From Pictodentalium vernedei (lineage: Eukaryota; Mollusca; Scaphopoda; Dentaliida; Dentaliidae): 64,000 nucleotides of DNA. Below, piece after piece: positions 43,653 through 54,083 of this stretch. The position numbers were made by a program, and so were the translations under genes. The first letter of the stretch is position 1. Each line of letters begins with the position of its first letter. Below the pieces are notes generated by a model. It did not search any database. It had not been told where the DNA came from and saw only the letters and a list, made by a program, of their open reading frames with translations. The DNA lies in contig CM062296.1 of NCBI GenBank assembly GCA_031216915.1, positions 144,874,344 to 144,938,343 on the forward strand, written 5' to 3'.

Positions 43653-44370
43653 AAAAAATACTCTGTGGAGGAACACCAAATCCCCACTTATCGCTTCGCC
43701 CCTCGCAAGTCCTGTAACGCCCGTTCTACACATTGCCCAGGGGCCCGTCCTTGCTCTCGACAGCCCTGGTCATCGCTAAGGGTGGTGGGGAGGGGTGGGG
43801 GAGCACCAATAATTTTTCAGTCGGGATTTTTTCGTTGGATTGGAGTCTTTGATATCGATTCTTTCTAGCTAGTAATTATGTACTTTCTGTAACCAGACAA
43901 TATTTGATACTTGGATTTATCATATGACTCGTCCGTTTTGTTCACTTTAAAAGCTTTGATATTTTGTTTTCGTATCAGTCAGTGATAAATAAAGCCTTCC
44001 GTCAATTTCATTGGTCAATTTCAAAACTAGATAATTTGATTGGCTGAACAAAATACAACTGGGCCACATTTTCATAATTTGCATCAAACGGAAAATTCTT
44101 GGACTCCTTTCATAAATATTATATGAGAAAAACACTCATTCCATATCCTCTATTTATGCCACATACACGGTCTGTTAGACATATCGAAGGTCTATAAAAT
44201 ACCCGATTCGGACTGTTGGGGACCAGGCATAACCACTCAGGAATCTGGAGTGCCCTTTTGATAAATAAGTTGCTTCGCAACTACTAGGCCCTGTGTACTT
44301 GTAAATTTTATTCATCCACAAACAAATTTCCAAGAAATGTTGATTTAACCCTGTACCCAACGCAGAAGAT
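43653..44370. other. Unassigned stretch
   Basis: No recognised repeat and no gene. Confidence 0.4.
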
Positions 44371-44375
44371 ATCAA

Positions 44376-44800
44376 AATTTATTATACCCCCACAAAACGA
44401 AGTGTTTTTTTTTGGGGGGGGGGGGGGGGTGGTGGTGGTGGTGGGGGGGGGGGGGTATATAGGAGTCAACTTGTTCGTCTGTCGATGTCGTCGTTGTGGA
44501 GCGAACTGCTTCCACAGTTTTAGACGCATTTTCAGGAAACTTCACAAAAATGATCAACACGATGAAGGGATGTGCGTGACATAATTTTTTCCCGCTCGCT
44601 TTCAAGATGGCCGACTGGCGACCATATTGGATGTTTTTATATGTAAACTTGTGGAGCGAACTACTTCCACACTTGTAGCCGTATTTTCATGAAACTTCAC
44701 AAAAATGATCAACATGATGAGGGGAAGTGCGTGACATAATTGTTCTCCCGTTCAGTTTCAAGATGGCCGACTGGCGGCCATATTGGATTTTTTTTTACTT
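44376..44800 (+). mobile_element. Tandem-repeat element opening with TATACCCCCAC
   Basis: A hairpin formed by TATACCCCCAC and a long G-rich arm ending GGGGTATATAGGAGTC is followed by two ~165-bp units (about 44495 and 44654). Both units contain GTGGAGCGAACT, AAACTTCACAAAAATGATCA and CAAGATGGCCGACTGGCG. Confidence 0.65.
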
Positions 44801-45860
44801 AGAAAAATTTAATGCCCCTTTTCAGTCACACACACTAGGCGGTATGCCATCATACAGGACACGGGTTATTATAGTCGGGACAAATTTGGTACACTCCCCT
44901 CATCTGTCATCTTCGTGACGCACCTCTCTTTAGTACCAGGGGTGGCTCTGGGCGGGGCTACAATCCCCACCCCTACTCCATCTGGGGAATTGGCCAGATC
45001 CGTCGGGGAGATAAAATTATGCAAACACGATAAAGACAGAGATTATACTCCCGAAAACCCGATACACGTGCACAATAGGAATATCCCGATGGGCATAAAA
45101 TCACTACAAATACGTTGAAGATATTTCAGATATTTGACTTTATGTAAACTTGGCTGTCCGCTGTTACCAGCTTTCTTGATATAACTTTTCATTTTATATA
45201 GATGTCGCGATCTTTTGCGTTGACATTGCAAATTTTTCCCAGTTAAAAAAAATAATTTTCTCCTTGCCTAATCATGGTCGCCCCGGCGACTCTCTAGCCC
45301 CCTGTCTGGGATCATAGCCCCCCCCCCCCCCTCCCGCCCCCGCGTCGTTGAAATCCTAGCGCCACTTATGTTTGGTACCTGATAATTTAAACGAATGCTG
45401 CCAAAAGTCGTTTGAGAGTGTGGATGGGACGGTGGGGGGATATATCTGGAAGATGCGTTGCTTCCGTGCACCGACTTACAAAATAACAATCCAACATATC
45501 TTACGTGAAGGCGCTTTAAAATCGCTCTGAAATGCTTTTTTCATCACTCCATTTTAAAAAGAACTTCAGGGTGTCGGGAGAGGGGTTTCCAGGCCAGTAC
45601 TATCTTGTATGGAAGAGGTGGGAGGGGGGCTTGTTTGTCCCAACTGCAACATGAATTTCCTCAACAGTTCATACGTACGCATATATGCGTACACTGATTT
45701 CGGAATGAGCTATTGAGACAAGGGGTTTATACAATCACCGAAATTAACCACGACAATCGACAAGGTCATGACGAAAAAAGACCCTATTACAACAGATTGC
45801 ATCACGTGATTGAACATAGTAGGTTTGAATCTAATAACCCCCCCCCCCCCCCCCCCCCCC
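44801..45860. other. Unassigned stretch
   Basis: Contains C-runs (about 45319-45333 and 45837-45861) and no gene. Confidence 0.4.
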
Positions 45861-45861
45861 C

Positions 45862-46012
45862 ACCAAGGAACCCCGGAAAGTGAAGCAGTGCTTGTCCACT
45901 GTGGTAAACAGGTTGTGTTTTGCTGGTAAAATATGACCAAGTCACCAATGCCTGTGGTGGAAGTCCTCTAAAATGGGCAGCATGGGTATAAACTATTGAC
46001 TAAACATGACTT
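45862..46012 (+). mobile_element. SINE-B, 3'-truncated
   Basis: GAAGCAGTGCTTGTCCACTG, GGTAAACAGG, ACTGGTAAAAT-like, GGTGGAAGTCCTCTAAAATG and GGGTATAAAC in family order. No tail. Confidence 0.75.
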
Positions 46013-46323
46013 TTTGGGGCCGAATTTCTGCCCCATTCCCACTCAAATAGGCAGTAAGATTCCCATTTGAACGTAAAATTTATACACCATTTCATGCTGG
46101 AGCAAGCTAACTAAGTTGGTAGAGCATTGGACTTTAACACAATGGTCCACGCTTCGATTCTGACCAGTGGTAACTGCGTTGTGTCCTTGAGTAAGACACC
46201 AAATCCCGATTGTCCATGTTGGGGAAACTGACGCCGTGCCCTAAGGTGTACTGCACGTCGATGGTGCACTTGCCTACAACCACTACTTGTGCAGAGTCAC
46301 TAAGTTGGGTTTTCTGACAGTTC

Positions 46324-46389
46324 GTCCCCCGAGTTCCAATGTATTCTATGTGCCAGTAGGCACATAGAACACATTGCAACTCAGGGGAC
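46324..46389. mobile_element. GTCCC hairpin MITE, copy 4
   Basis: GTCCCCCGAGTTCCAATG pairs with CATTGCAACTCAGGGGAC. It is inserted in the SINE body between CTGACAGTT and GGTTCACCGCTGC. Confidence 0.85.
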
Positions 46390-46461
46390 TAGTGGTTCAC
46401 CGCTGCTCGGTGGGTTCTCAGTGGGTGCGCCAGCTTCCTCCGCCAGTCAAACTGTCCGACA

Positions 46462-46854
46462 AGCGGGTGTGGTGGAGTTGCTGTAACCGGTTCTCGTCAG
46501 ATCACAGAAGTTAAGCAACATCGATCCCGGTTAGTCATTCGATGGGTGACCGTTGAGCGATCGATTCGGACAACCGCATTGTGTCCTTGGACAAGGCACT
46601 TCACCCCGATTGTTCGCATTGGGGCACGATGACGCCGTGTACTAAGGCGTACTCCACGTCGATGGTGCGCATGTCTTCAACCCATCTAACCCTGCCTGTG
46701 CTGCAGAACGGAATTACGATGTTGGGGAGCTGGCAGCTGTTCGTCGTTGCTCGGTTCTCTCCAGGTACTCCGGCTTCCTCCCCCCGTAAAACTGTCACCG
46801 ACAAGATATGACCTTGGCTGTTAATGTGTCGTTAAACCCTTATAAAAAAAAATA
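46462..46854 (+). mobile_element. SINE-A with 5S head inserted in another SINE-A
   Basis: The 5S-derived head (GGTTCTCGTCAGATCACAG, AAGTTAAGCAACATCGATCC, CGATGGGTGACCG) leads into the body and the tail TTAATGTGTCGTTAAACCC with an A-rich end. TCCGACA flanks both sides (46455-46461, 46855-46861). Confidence 0.9.
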
Positions 46855-47054
46855 TCCGACACGATTTAACCCTGGTTGTCGAAAGTGTCGTTACACCCCA
46901 AATAAATATTTAAATAAATAAATAATGCAATCTAAGCTTACAGAATCCAAAACTTGTATATATTACACCTAGCCATGCACTGAGCTACCCTCAATGCACG
47001 GTGTACTGCATGGGACACTAAACGCACTGGTCTGGCCATTGTTCGGTCCGGTAT

Positions 47055-47285
47055 TTATTTATTTATTTTATTTATTTTATTTATTATGGTTTAACGACAC
47101 TTTAACAGCCAGGGTCATGTCATGTCGGTGACAGTTTTACGGGTGGAGGAAGCCGGAATACCCGGAGAGAACCAACGACGAGCAGCTGTCAGCTCTCCAA
47201 CATCGTAACTCTCTGAACTCTACACCGCGGCACAGACAGGGTTAGATTGGTTGAAGACATGCAGGCAGGGTTAGATTGGTTGAAG
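47055..47285 (-). mobile_element. SINE-A, 5'-truncated, with a small duplication
   Basis: Minus-strand tail and body. CAGGGTTAGATTGGTTGAAG is repeated at about 47238 and 47267, and the copy stops there. Confidence 0.82.
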
Positions 47286-47400
47286 GTTCGGTCTGGTAGG
47301 AGAAAATTTTGAACAGTGGCTGACAATGGTGCCAAAAGAAGAAAAATCCTTCACTCTATGAGTCTTGTGGGGGGTATATATTGCTCAACTGCAGGGGGTC

Positions 47401-47556
47401 GTAACAAACAATGATTTAATAATAAAATAATATTAAACAAGCACAACTGAATACCCCCATTATATACTTACCATATGTAATACATGTATATAGTATTTAT
47501 AACGGGGTTATCCAGTTATGCTTGTCTATATTATTTTATTACTAAATCATTGTAAC
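47401..47556. mobile_element. 156-bp foldback MITE
   Basis: GTAACAAACAATGATTTAAT and ATTACTAAATCATTGTAAC pair. The pairing continues through AAGCACAACTGAATACCCCC and GGGGTTATCCAGTTATGCTT. Confidence 0.75.
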
Positions 47557-47711
47557 AATCCTCTGACCGAACCGAATACCACATATTTTCCTTTTGATAA
47601 CTGACGTTGTATGAGTTACCCATATATTTACTGGCAAATTGGCAATTAATTGGCGGACGGTGACATAACTGAAAACGAAAACAATTCACAATTATTTATT
47701 GACTGACAGAT

Positions 47712-48019
47712 GGGAGCGCGATGGCTCAGATGTTACGGCATTGAACTTCAAACCGAAAGGTCCACGGTCGGATCCCCGTCAGGGGTAATTGCGTTATATC
47801 CTTCGTTGGTGTACTAAGGCGTACTGCACGTCGATGGTGCACTTGTCTTCAACCAATGCTAACCCTGCTTGTGTGGAGTTAGTATGTTGGGGAGACTGGC
47901 AGTTCCTCGCCGTTGCAAGGTGATTCTCTCCGGGTACTCTTGCATCCTCCATCCGTAAGACTGTACGACACGAGGTGCCCTGGTTGTCCAAAGTGTCGTT
48001 CAATCTCAATAAATAAACT
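47712..48019 (+). mobile_element. SINE-A, tRNA head variant iii, full length
   Basis: Head GGGAGCGCGATGGCTCAGAT, CATTGAACTTCAAACCG and a B box decayed to GGTCGGATCCCC. Body with deletion after TATCCTTCG, tail AAGTGTCGTTCAATC. It is flanked by the 11-bp duplication GACTGACAGAT (47701-47711, 48020-48030). Confidence 0.92.
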
Positions 48020-48394
48020 GACTGACAGATAAGGCCATATTGAGTCAATGGGACCCCATTTCCTATGAAGGGGGCCCTGGCTTTCGTCAACACTGGCCCA
48101 TAGGACTAGCTATATTTGGCTATCGTGGAAGATGTTTTCACTGGGTTTAAAATTGGGTGACTTGCTAGGGTTGTTTTCAGAATCTCAATTCCAAGGACTT
48201 CAAAAGATCTGTGGAGCCTCACAAATTTGGCAGGCGCCACAGGTTCTTTATGGATTCCCGGAATTATGTATTACTTTGCTTGAACTGGACAGATTTTGGT
48301 GACACCCAGTTGACCAAGACTCCAGAAAAGGCCCCGGGGCCATTTCCATGTATTTAACCCAGATATATTACTCTTCACTGTAAATCATTGGAAA

Positions 48395-48565
48395 AATAGG
48401 ACCTGTACCTACGCCTGGGGTGGAAGTCCTCTAAAGTGGGCAACATGGGTATAAAAGATTGGCAAAACGGTTCACAAAACTTGACTGCATCCCCATATTG
48501 AGTACTTGAGGTAGCCAAAATGCTGAAAGTTACCATAAACACCAATAAATAAACTTTATCGTATG
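48395..48565 (+). mobile_element. SINE-B, 5'-truncated
   Basis: GGGGTGGAAGTCCTCTAAAG, GGGCAACATGGGTATAAAAG and tail ACCATAAACACCAATAAATA. Confidence 0.8.
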
Positions 48566-48732
48566 ATTACAAAGCTCCCCCCTCCCAGTGGGAACCCCGC
48601 GAGGTGGTGAAGTTGTCAACTGCGGTACACAAATTCTGCTTTATACAGGTAAAAGAACCGAAACGAGCGAATGTGGTGGAAGTCCTAGCTGTACTGTACT
48701 GGACAGCATAGATTTTAACGATTGGCTTCACT

Positions 48733-49147
48733 TTAAACCTTTACCCAACGAATCGGCCGCATCCGCCCGCGTAATATGCAAATTCGGCGGTTGAAAAAAT
48801 ATTATTTAAAAAAAAAATTCAACCAAACCATATCATGTGATCCCTCGTTGGAACGAGCTCGTCGAGCTCGTTCCAAAGAGGGGTCAACTTCGCTCCTTAT
48901 TTCAACTGATGTCGACATTGTCGAACACTGATTCATTTTCCTCGAAGCTTCGTTTGACTAACGAATCGGCAAACTATTCGAGATCGATATACGAATACCA
49001 AAGCGATGTCGACATCGAATCGAATACTCGAAGCTTCGCAGGGCCCTAGGGTCACATGATATGGTTTTGTTGAAATGTTTTGAAAAATTTGAAAAAATGA
49101 TATTTAAAATAATAAATTTTGATATCGTCTGCGTTGGGTAAAGGGCA
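48733..49147 (-). mobile_element. Pal-B foldback element, itself split
   Basis: TTAAACCTTTACCCAACG, CCGCCCGCGTAATATGC, AACCATATCATGTGATCCC and the apex GAGCTCGTCGAGCTC; the right end is GTTGGGTAAAGGGCAA. A hAT-family terminal unit (48897-49048) splits the right arm next to a repeated GGGTCA. Confidence 0.82.
48897..49048 (+). mobile_element. Solo ~150-bp terminal unit of the TAGGGCCCT family
   Basis: Near-identical to 55077-55236 and 55237-55396, starting TTCGCTCCTTATTTCAACTG and ending CTTCGCAGGGCCCTA. Only this end of the element is present, and GGGTCA lies on both sides. Confidence 0.85.
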
Positions 49148-49216
49148 ATACCTAAATTACGGTCATGATATAGCTAAAGATGCTAAAAGTGTGAAAGTGA
49201 TGTAAACACCAACAAA

Positions 49217-50040
49217 TAAATAATAAACAGTAACTTATCAAAACGTATGTCTAACGTAAAAAGTGTGTGGGCGCGGGGTGTGTGTGGGGGGGGGGGGGGG
49301 GTCAACCCTCCCCCGATGTTGCCCAGATCCGGAGCCTTTGAGCGTGGAAAAGATGGAGGGGGAGGGGTTCCCGAATCGGACCACTCCTCGAGACTTAATC
49401 TACGACTGACTGAACATAATGTCGCGCCTCATGTTACATCCCTGAATTATGCTACTGACAAAATGACGGAGCGAAACGTGTCTCATCACATCAAAGCGAT
49501 TAATAAATCTGTACCGAGAACGGAACACGAAGGTGTGTTTGCTTTGGAATTCTTGACGTATGCTGTACCTTGACTCGATCATCTCGACGCAAACAAAATT
49601 ATCTTGTAAAACAAAAATACCAACCGGGGTCACACACAGTTTCAACCAGTGTCGTGTTGGATATGTCGCCTTCCGACCGAATTCATGGTCAGAATTTCTC
49701 AAAGAGATGCGCATATTTCACAATTGTGTTGCAGAAACCGTTTTCGGTAAAACAGTCTAATAAGTTACGATGGTCAAGAACCTATAGAGTCCTAGACCAG
49801 GAAAAAGTTTATTACTCTTTTAGGGGAGGCGGAACGATTTTCAAAGAGGGAGGGGGGGGGGGGTGCTGGATAGGGCGATGGATGGTCGTCTGTAAGGTGG
49901 GCGGACCATGGTTCGGCCCGCCGTACGAAAATTTTAATTTCTAGGGTCCAAACACCCCCATTTCCATGCATCTGAGCGGATATTTTGAGATTTTTCAGGA
50001 GATGTATTTGAAAGATTTCACACTTTGAGATCCGTTAAAA
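49217..50040. other. Unassigned stretch
   Basis: Overlapping frames of 104-124 codons on both strands (49247-49944) show no motif. G-runs lie near 49288-49302 and 49851-49863. Confidence 0.4.
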
Positions 50041-50138
50041 AACGTCGGTAAAGCATACAGGTGAGGTCTATTTATCAACGTTGGTCGTAACGACCAAAGC
50101 TGACAAATAGACCTCACCTGTATGCTTTACCAGACGTT
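50041..50138. mobile_element. 98-bp foldback MITE
   Basis: GGTAAAGCATACAGGTGAGG pairs exactly with its inverse ending GCTTTACC. The apex is TTGGTCGTAACGACCAA. Confidence 0.82.
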
Positions 50139-50625
50139 TACAGCAATTATACTGTCCGTGGATTATCTTGTCTGGGGTGGATTTGGTACTTGTATGTCTG
50201 TAAGATTACGATCTATTTCAGTTAACCGATTTTTTAACAGACAGTATACTTTTTAGCGTTTGCTGCCACTTACTGTAAAAATGATCCGAAATCCATCGAA
50301 ACTGAACCAGTACGAGAGAAACATACAGCTGGCGAAAATATGGGGGAGGATCTGTATCCGCCCCTTTTTTCACCAGTCAATGGTTGTTTCAACATATATG
50401 CATACAAAAAACATGGCCCGGCAAAAAAGTGGGGGGGGGGGGGGGGGGCAGTTCTGCCCCCTGGTACTAGTTCAAAAGTTCATAAATTATTGAAGTCCAA
50501 AACGTGAAGGTAAAAAGTACGATGCCTTATTTACGGGTGGTGTGGAGAGTGGAAGAATATAACTATAGCCTACTATTAACTAGCTGAATACCAGACGCCC
50601 ATATATAGGCCCTATTTTCTCTGTT

Positions 50626-50801
50626 GACCCCAGGAAGTGAAGCAGTGCTTGTTTGCTGTGGTAAACAAGCTATCTTTAGCCTGTAAAACAGGACCCGGTC
50701 ACCAATGCTAGGGGTAGAAGTCCCCTAAAATGGACAACATGGGTATAAACAATTGGCTGAGCTTGAGTTTTATCCATGTTGTCACGATTTGCCTTTGATA
50801 A

Positions 50802-50852
<51 letters not shown>
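50626..50852 (+). mobile_element. SINE-B, near full length, with (AAAT)n tail
   Basis: CCAGGAAGTGAAGCAGTGCT, the hairpin CTTGTTTGCTGTGGTAAACA, GGTAGAAGTCCCCTAAAATG, then an internal deletion and TGATAATAAATAAATAAA repeats. Confidence 0.85.
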
Positions 50853-50918
50853 GTCTGATAAAATTATTTTAGAATTAAGATCTTTATCAGCTTGAAGTAT
50901 ATTTTGTTTTTGTGGCTC

Positions 50919-50978
50919 TGTTTTATTACGATTTATTGGAAAGTGCCGATACCACGCTCCAATAAATTATAACAAAGC
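50919..50978. mobile_element. Foldback, family of 51480
   Basis: TTTTATTACGATTTATTGGA and TCCAATAAATTATAACAAA pair. The same arms occur at 51480-51543. Confidence 0.65.
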
Positions 50979-50984
50979 AATTCA

Positions 50985-51450
50985 TGACAGGAGCGTAGCC
51001 AGGAGGAGGGGGATTGGAGGGGGCTTGGCCCCTAAAATTTTCGCTGTCTCCCCAATGCAATTTCCACACAACAGAGCCTCCAAATGGTCTCCAATATGGG
51101 GGTTGCACACGCAACAAATGTCAGATTCGCTCTTACAGCGTTTAATCTTGCAAACAATTCTTGGGGTGGGGGGCTATGACCCTCTGGTTGTTGTCCTTCC
51201 TCCCATTTCCCTTAACGTCCGGTGGATCCTATGTTGGATAGGGAAGGCTCCCGAAGCTCCACACAACGGCCTTTCAAATATCTTTGCCCCCTCCCACCCC
51301 TACCCCCCACAAAAAAGCCTGACGAATTAATTTTCACTAATAAAAATATTCCACTCTGACAGGGCCTACAAAATAGGTACGTACGGTGCCGCGTCGGCGG
51401 CGTGCGACATGTTGAGAAACATATTTTAACTGGTTGAGGGTTGGATAATT
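50985..51450. other. Unassigned stretch
   Basis: GGAGCGTAGCCAGGAGGAGG and similar G-rich sequence suggest one end of another repeat. No gene. Confidence 0.4.
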
Positions 51451-51595
51451 TTTGATGGTCTGAATTTTTTATTCAAAATTTATTTTATTACAAATTATTG
51501 GAGAGTGCCCACAGGCACTCTCCAATAATTTATAATAAAACAAACTTGTATAAACAAAATATTATTTGCGTTTGGCTGAATAGGAAATATGAGCA
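51450..51595. mobile_element. Foldback family with TTATTACAAATTATT arms
   Basis: GGTCTGAATTTTTTATTCAA, then the hairpin 51480-51543 (TATTGGAGAGTGCC apex region), then GTTTGGCTGAATAGG. This is the same arrangement as 16705-16822. Confidence 0.75.
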
Positions 51596-51675
51596 AGAAA
51601 AAAGTTGGTTTTTGCTCTGGTACCCTCATTTTTTGGAAAGCCCCAATAGAGGATTCGTGCATTCAACCAGTTAAC

Positions 51676-51928
51676 TTAACCCTTTACCCAACGTAACGGC
51701 CAAAATCGGCCAGCGCTATTCTCAAAAATCGCCAATTAATTTTCATTATTTTTTCATTTTTTGTCTCAAAAACATAGGTTATGACCCCTCATTGGAACGA
51801 GCTCGTCGAGCTCGTTCCAATGAGGGGTCATAACCTATGTTTTTGAGACAAAAAAATGAAAAAAATTAGTTATTCAAGAATTTTTTTTGCAAGTGTCGTT
51901 CTGCTTTTCATGTTAGGTAAAGGGTTAA
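51676..51928 (-). mobile_element. Pal-A foldback element, reversed
   Basis: Complete 253-bp copy, TTAACCCTTTACCCAACG to GGTAAAGGGTTAA. The hairpin is perfect from ATAGGTTATGACCCC to the apex. Confidence 0.93.
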
Positions 51929-52526
51929 AAGAAAGGCAATCACTATCAAAATTAAACGGACATTTTAGGCAAGTACAGCAAGACATCATCAGTTAGCTGC
52001 TCTTATAAAGGGTTAACATTTTCAGTCGTGATGGTGCAAAGATTTCTTGGTTTTGTTTACATTGCATACGGTGTTGTTAGCAACCGACCGCTACCAATCG
52101 ATCAGATTAACAATCATAATATATCTGCCCGCAGCTATACTGTTTAGTGCGTATCTACCTACGGGGCGTGTGTTTACATTCTATATTTAGTATCACAACA
52201 TTGCGTTGATGACCTTGCTAGTCTATAGTAGGTGGAACGTTCAGCGTGGGAATGATAAGACTACACGAGTTCGCTGCATGACATCGAGTCACGAATATTG
52301 ATCCCTAAAAAGTCATGTGTACTGTTTGGCCTCGCAATGGTTCGTCCTTTATTTATCTATTACTTACTTCCCAGAAAAAAGATAACTGTACAGGCCTACA
52401 TTGCCAACCAGATCCATGTTTTCGCCAATCACACACTGTTGGTGTCGGTTGTTTAACCACCTGCACACTGATGTCAATCTAAATTTCAAGGTGCTAATTT
52501 TTTCCATCATGCAATTAAAAATTTAT
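51929..52526. other. Unassigned, low-repeat stretch
   Basis: Moderate complexity, with no landmark from other repeats in the window and no coding frame. Confidence 0.45.
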
Positions 52527-52581
52527 CAATTCAGTCTTGTTTGACAGAGCTCATTGAGCTCTGTCAAACAAGACTGAATTG
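52527..52581. repeat. Perfect 55-bp hairpin
   Basis: CAATTCAGTCTTGTTTGACA and its exact inverse enclose GAGCTCATTGAGCTC. It is likely the core of a foldback element whose outer ends are not clear. Confidence 0.8.
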
Positions 52582-52767
52582 GTTAAATTCCAAGTTGCAT
52601 TTTGGGAAAAATGGCCACTTGAAAATTTTGTATTTTTACATCAGAGTGGAGGGGGTTAAAAAAAATTAATGAAGAACACGAGATTTCATGTGAGAATTTT
52701 TCAGTTTGGACTATCGTTGTGTGGTGTCGATTGTGTGAATGAGGGTCTATTGGTGATGGTGGTGTTT

Positions 52768-52772
52768 TGTGT

Positions 52773-52803
<31 letters not shown>

Positions 52804-52811
52804 GGGGGGTC
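52768..52811. repeat. (GT)n followed by ~23-bp G-run
   Basis: About ten GT units merge into a long G-run. Confidence 0.95.
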
Positions 52812-52899
52812 ATAGGGTGTTCAGGAGTTTCACAATAGATTTATAGGGTCAGTTAATTCATACAACTCTACCTATTGAAAAAATAAAGTAAGAAAAAAA

Positions 52900-53098
52900 A
52901 AATAGCATGGGGAAATGTCTGTAGTAAAAAAAAAAAAAAAAATTGGGGGGAAATGTCCGAAGTAAAAAAAAAATGGATGGGAAAATGTCCGCTTCTTGAT
53001 TAAGCAGTATGGAAAAATGTCCAATGGTGAAATATACGACCAGAACTGTGTGGGGGAAGTGTCCGCATGGGTACATGTCCGATGGCGAAATGTCCGCG
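52900..53098. repeat. Irregular minisatellite GGGAAATGTCCG
   Basis: About seven copies of GGGAAATGTCCG or variants (ATGTCCGATGGCGAAATG), spaced 20-40 bp by A-runs. The pattern resembles one arm of a TU-like minisatellite foldback; no opposite arm was found. Confidence 0.65.
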
Positions 53099-53109
53099 CA
53101 CCGCGAGAG

Positions 53110-53582
53110 TGTGTGTGTCTCCGTATAAAGACCTAAGGACTGGGGCGCCCAAATTTTGTCGTGAATTAAGAAGTATGTTGTATTTTTACACGATCATGGT
53201 TCATTCCTTCTCTAAAATCATAGTATAATTGTCAATTGTCATGCAGTTAGTATTGATAAGAATATTCCTCTTATAGGCCTGAACACCTATTAAAAAATAT
53301 CTGGGGGATCTTGAAAGTCACCTCTTGTTATGAGGTCAAGATTTAAATTCCTCTAAAAGTGGTGACGCAAAGCGTGATCGCCGCCTCTCTCTTGTTGCAC
53401 CATGTCTATCGTTTACATCGCCAGTAGGCCTATTTTGTGCCCTCCGACTCACAAAAAGTAGCTGATAATATACTCCACTCTGACTCAGTAGTGTAGCCAC
53501 TAATCGTTTTGCTACCCCCAAACATTGGCCCACTTCATCTTTCATATAACATAAACAGAGCCCTAAAATATGATTTTTTCAC
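53110..53582. other. Unassigned stretch
   Basis: No gene or recognised repeat. Confidence 0.4.
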
Positions 53583-54050
53583 CCGCGCGAACCCCGGGAG
53601 GTGAGGCAGTGCTTGTTTACTGTGGTAAACAAGCTCTGTTTTACTGGTAAAATAAGACTTAGTCACCAGTGCTTGGGGTGGATATCCTCTAAAATGAGCA
53701 ACATTGGCATAAACGATTGATTAAACTTGGCTTTATCTCCATGTTGTGGTAATGATTAGCCAGTGTGCAGAAGCATGTGACCTTGACCCTTTACCTAACA
53801 TGAAAAGCAGACGACACTTGCAAACAAAATTCTTGAATAACTAAGTTTTTTCATTTTTTGTCTCAAAACATAGGTTATGACCCCTCTTTAGAACGAGCTC
53901 GACGAGCTCGTTCCAAAGAGGGGTCATAACTATGTTTTTGAGACAAAAAATGAAAAAAATAATGAAAATTGGCGATTTTTGTGAAAAGCTCTGGCCGATT
54001 TTGGCCGTTACGTTGTGTGAAGGATTAAACACCAGTAAATAAATAGTAAA
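53583..54050 (+). mobile_element. SINE-B with Pal-A inserted in its tail
   Basis: 53583-53784 is a near-complete SINE-B (GTGAGGCAGTGCTTGTTTAC, ACTGGTAAAATAAGAC, GGGGTGGATATCCTC, GATTAGCCAGTGTGCAG, ATGTGACC). Pal-A follows, and then the tail AAACACCAGTAAATAAATAG resumes at 54027. Confidence 0.88.
53783..54028 (+). mobile_element. Pal-A foldback element in a known TTAA site
   Basis: Left flank TTGA (from TTAA), right flank TTAA. Uninterrupted SINE tails elsewhere (37686, 57550) read ATGTGACCTTAAACA, so the empty site contained TTAA. The apex is GAGCTCGACGAGCTC. Confidence 0.93.
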
Positions 54051-54083
54051 TCAGTATAGGGTTACACGCGCTATATATGTAAT

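Larger units (their letters stand above)
46099..46925 (+). mobile_element. SINE-A, tRNA head variant iii, split by two insertions
   Basis: Head AGCAAGCTAACTAAGTTGGT, GCTTCGATTCTGACC, then GCGTTGTGTCCTTGAGTAAG. A GTCCC hairpin (46324-46389) and a 5S-headed SINE-A (46462-46854) interrupt it. Its own tail CGACACGATTTAACC...GTCGTTACACCCC resumes at 46862. Confidence 0.85.
48585..49216 (+). mobile_element. SINE-B split by Pal-B
   Basis: The left part (48585-48732) starts GTGGGAACCCC and has GGTAAAAGAACC and GGTGGAAGTCCT. The right part (about 49150-49216) has ACGGTCATGATATAGC and the tail GTGATGTAAACACCAACAAA. Confidence 0.7.
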
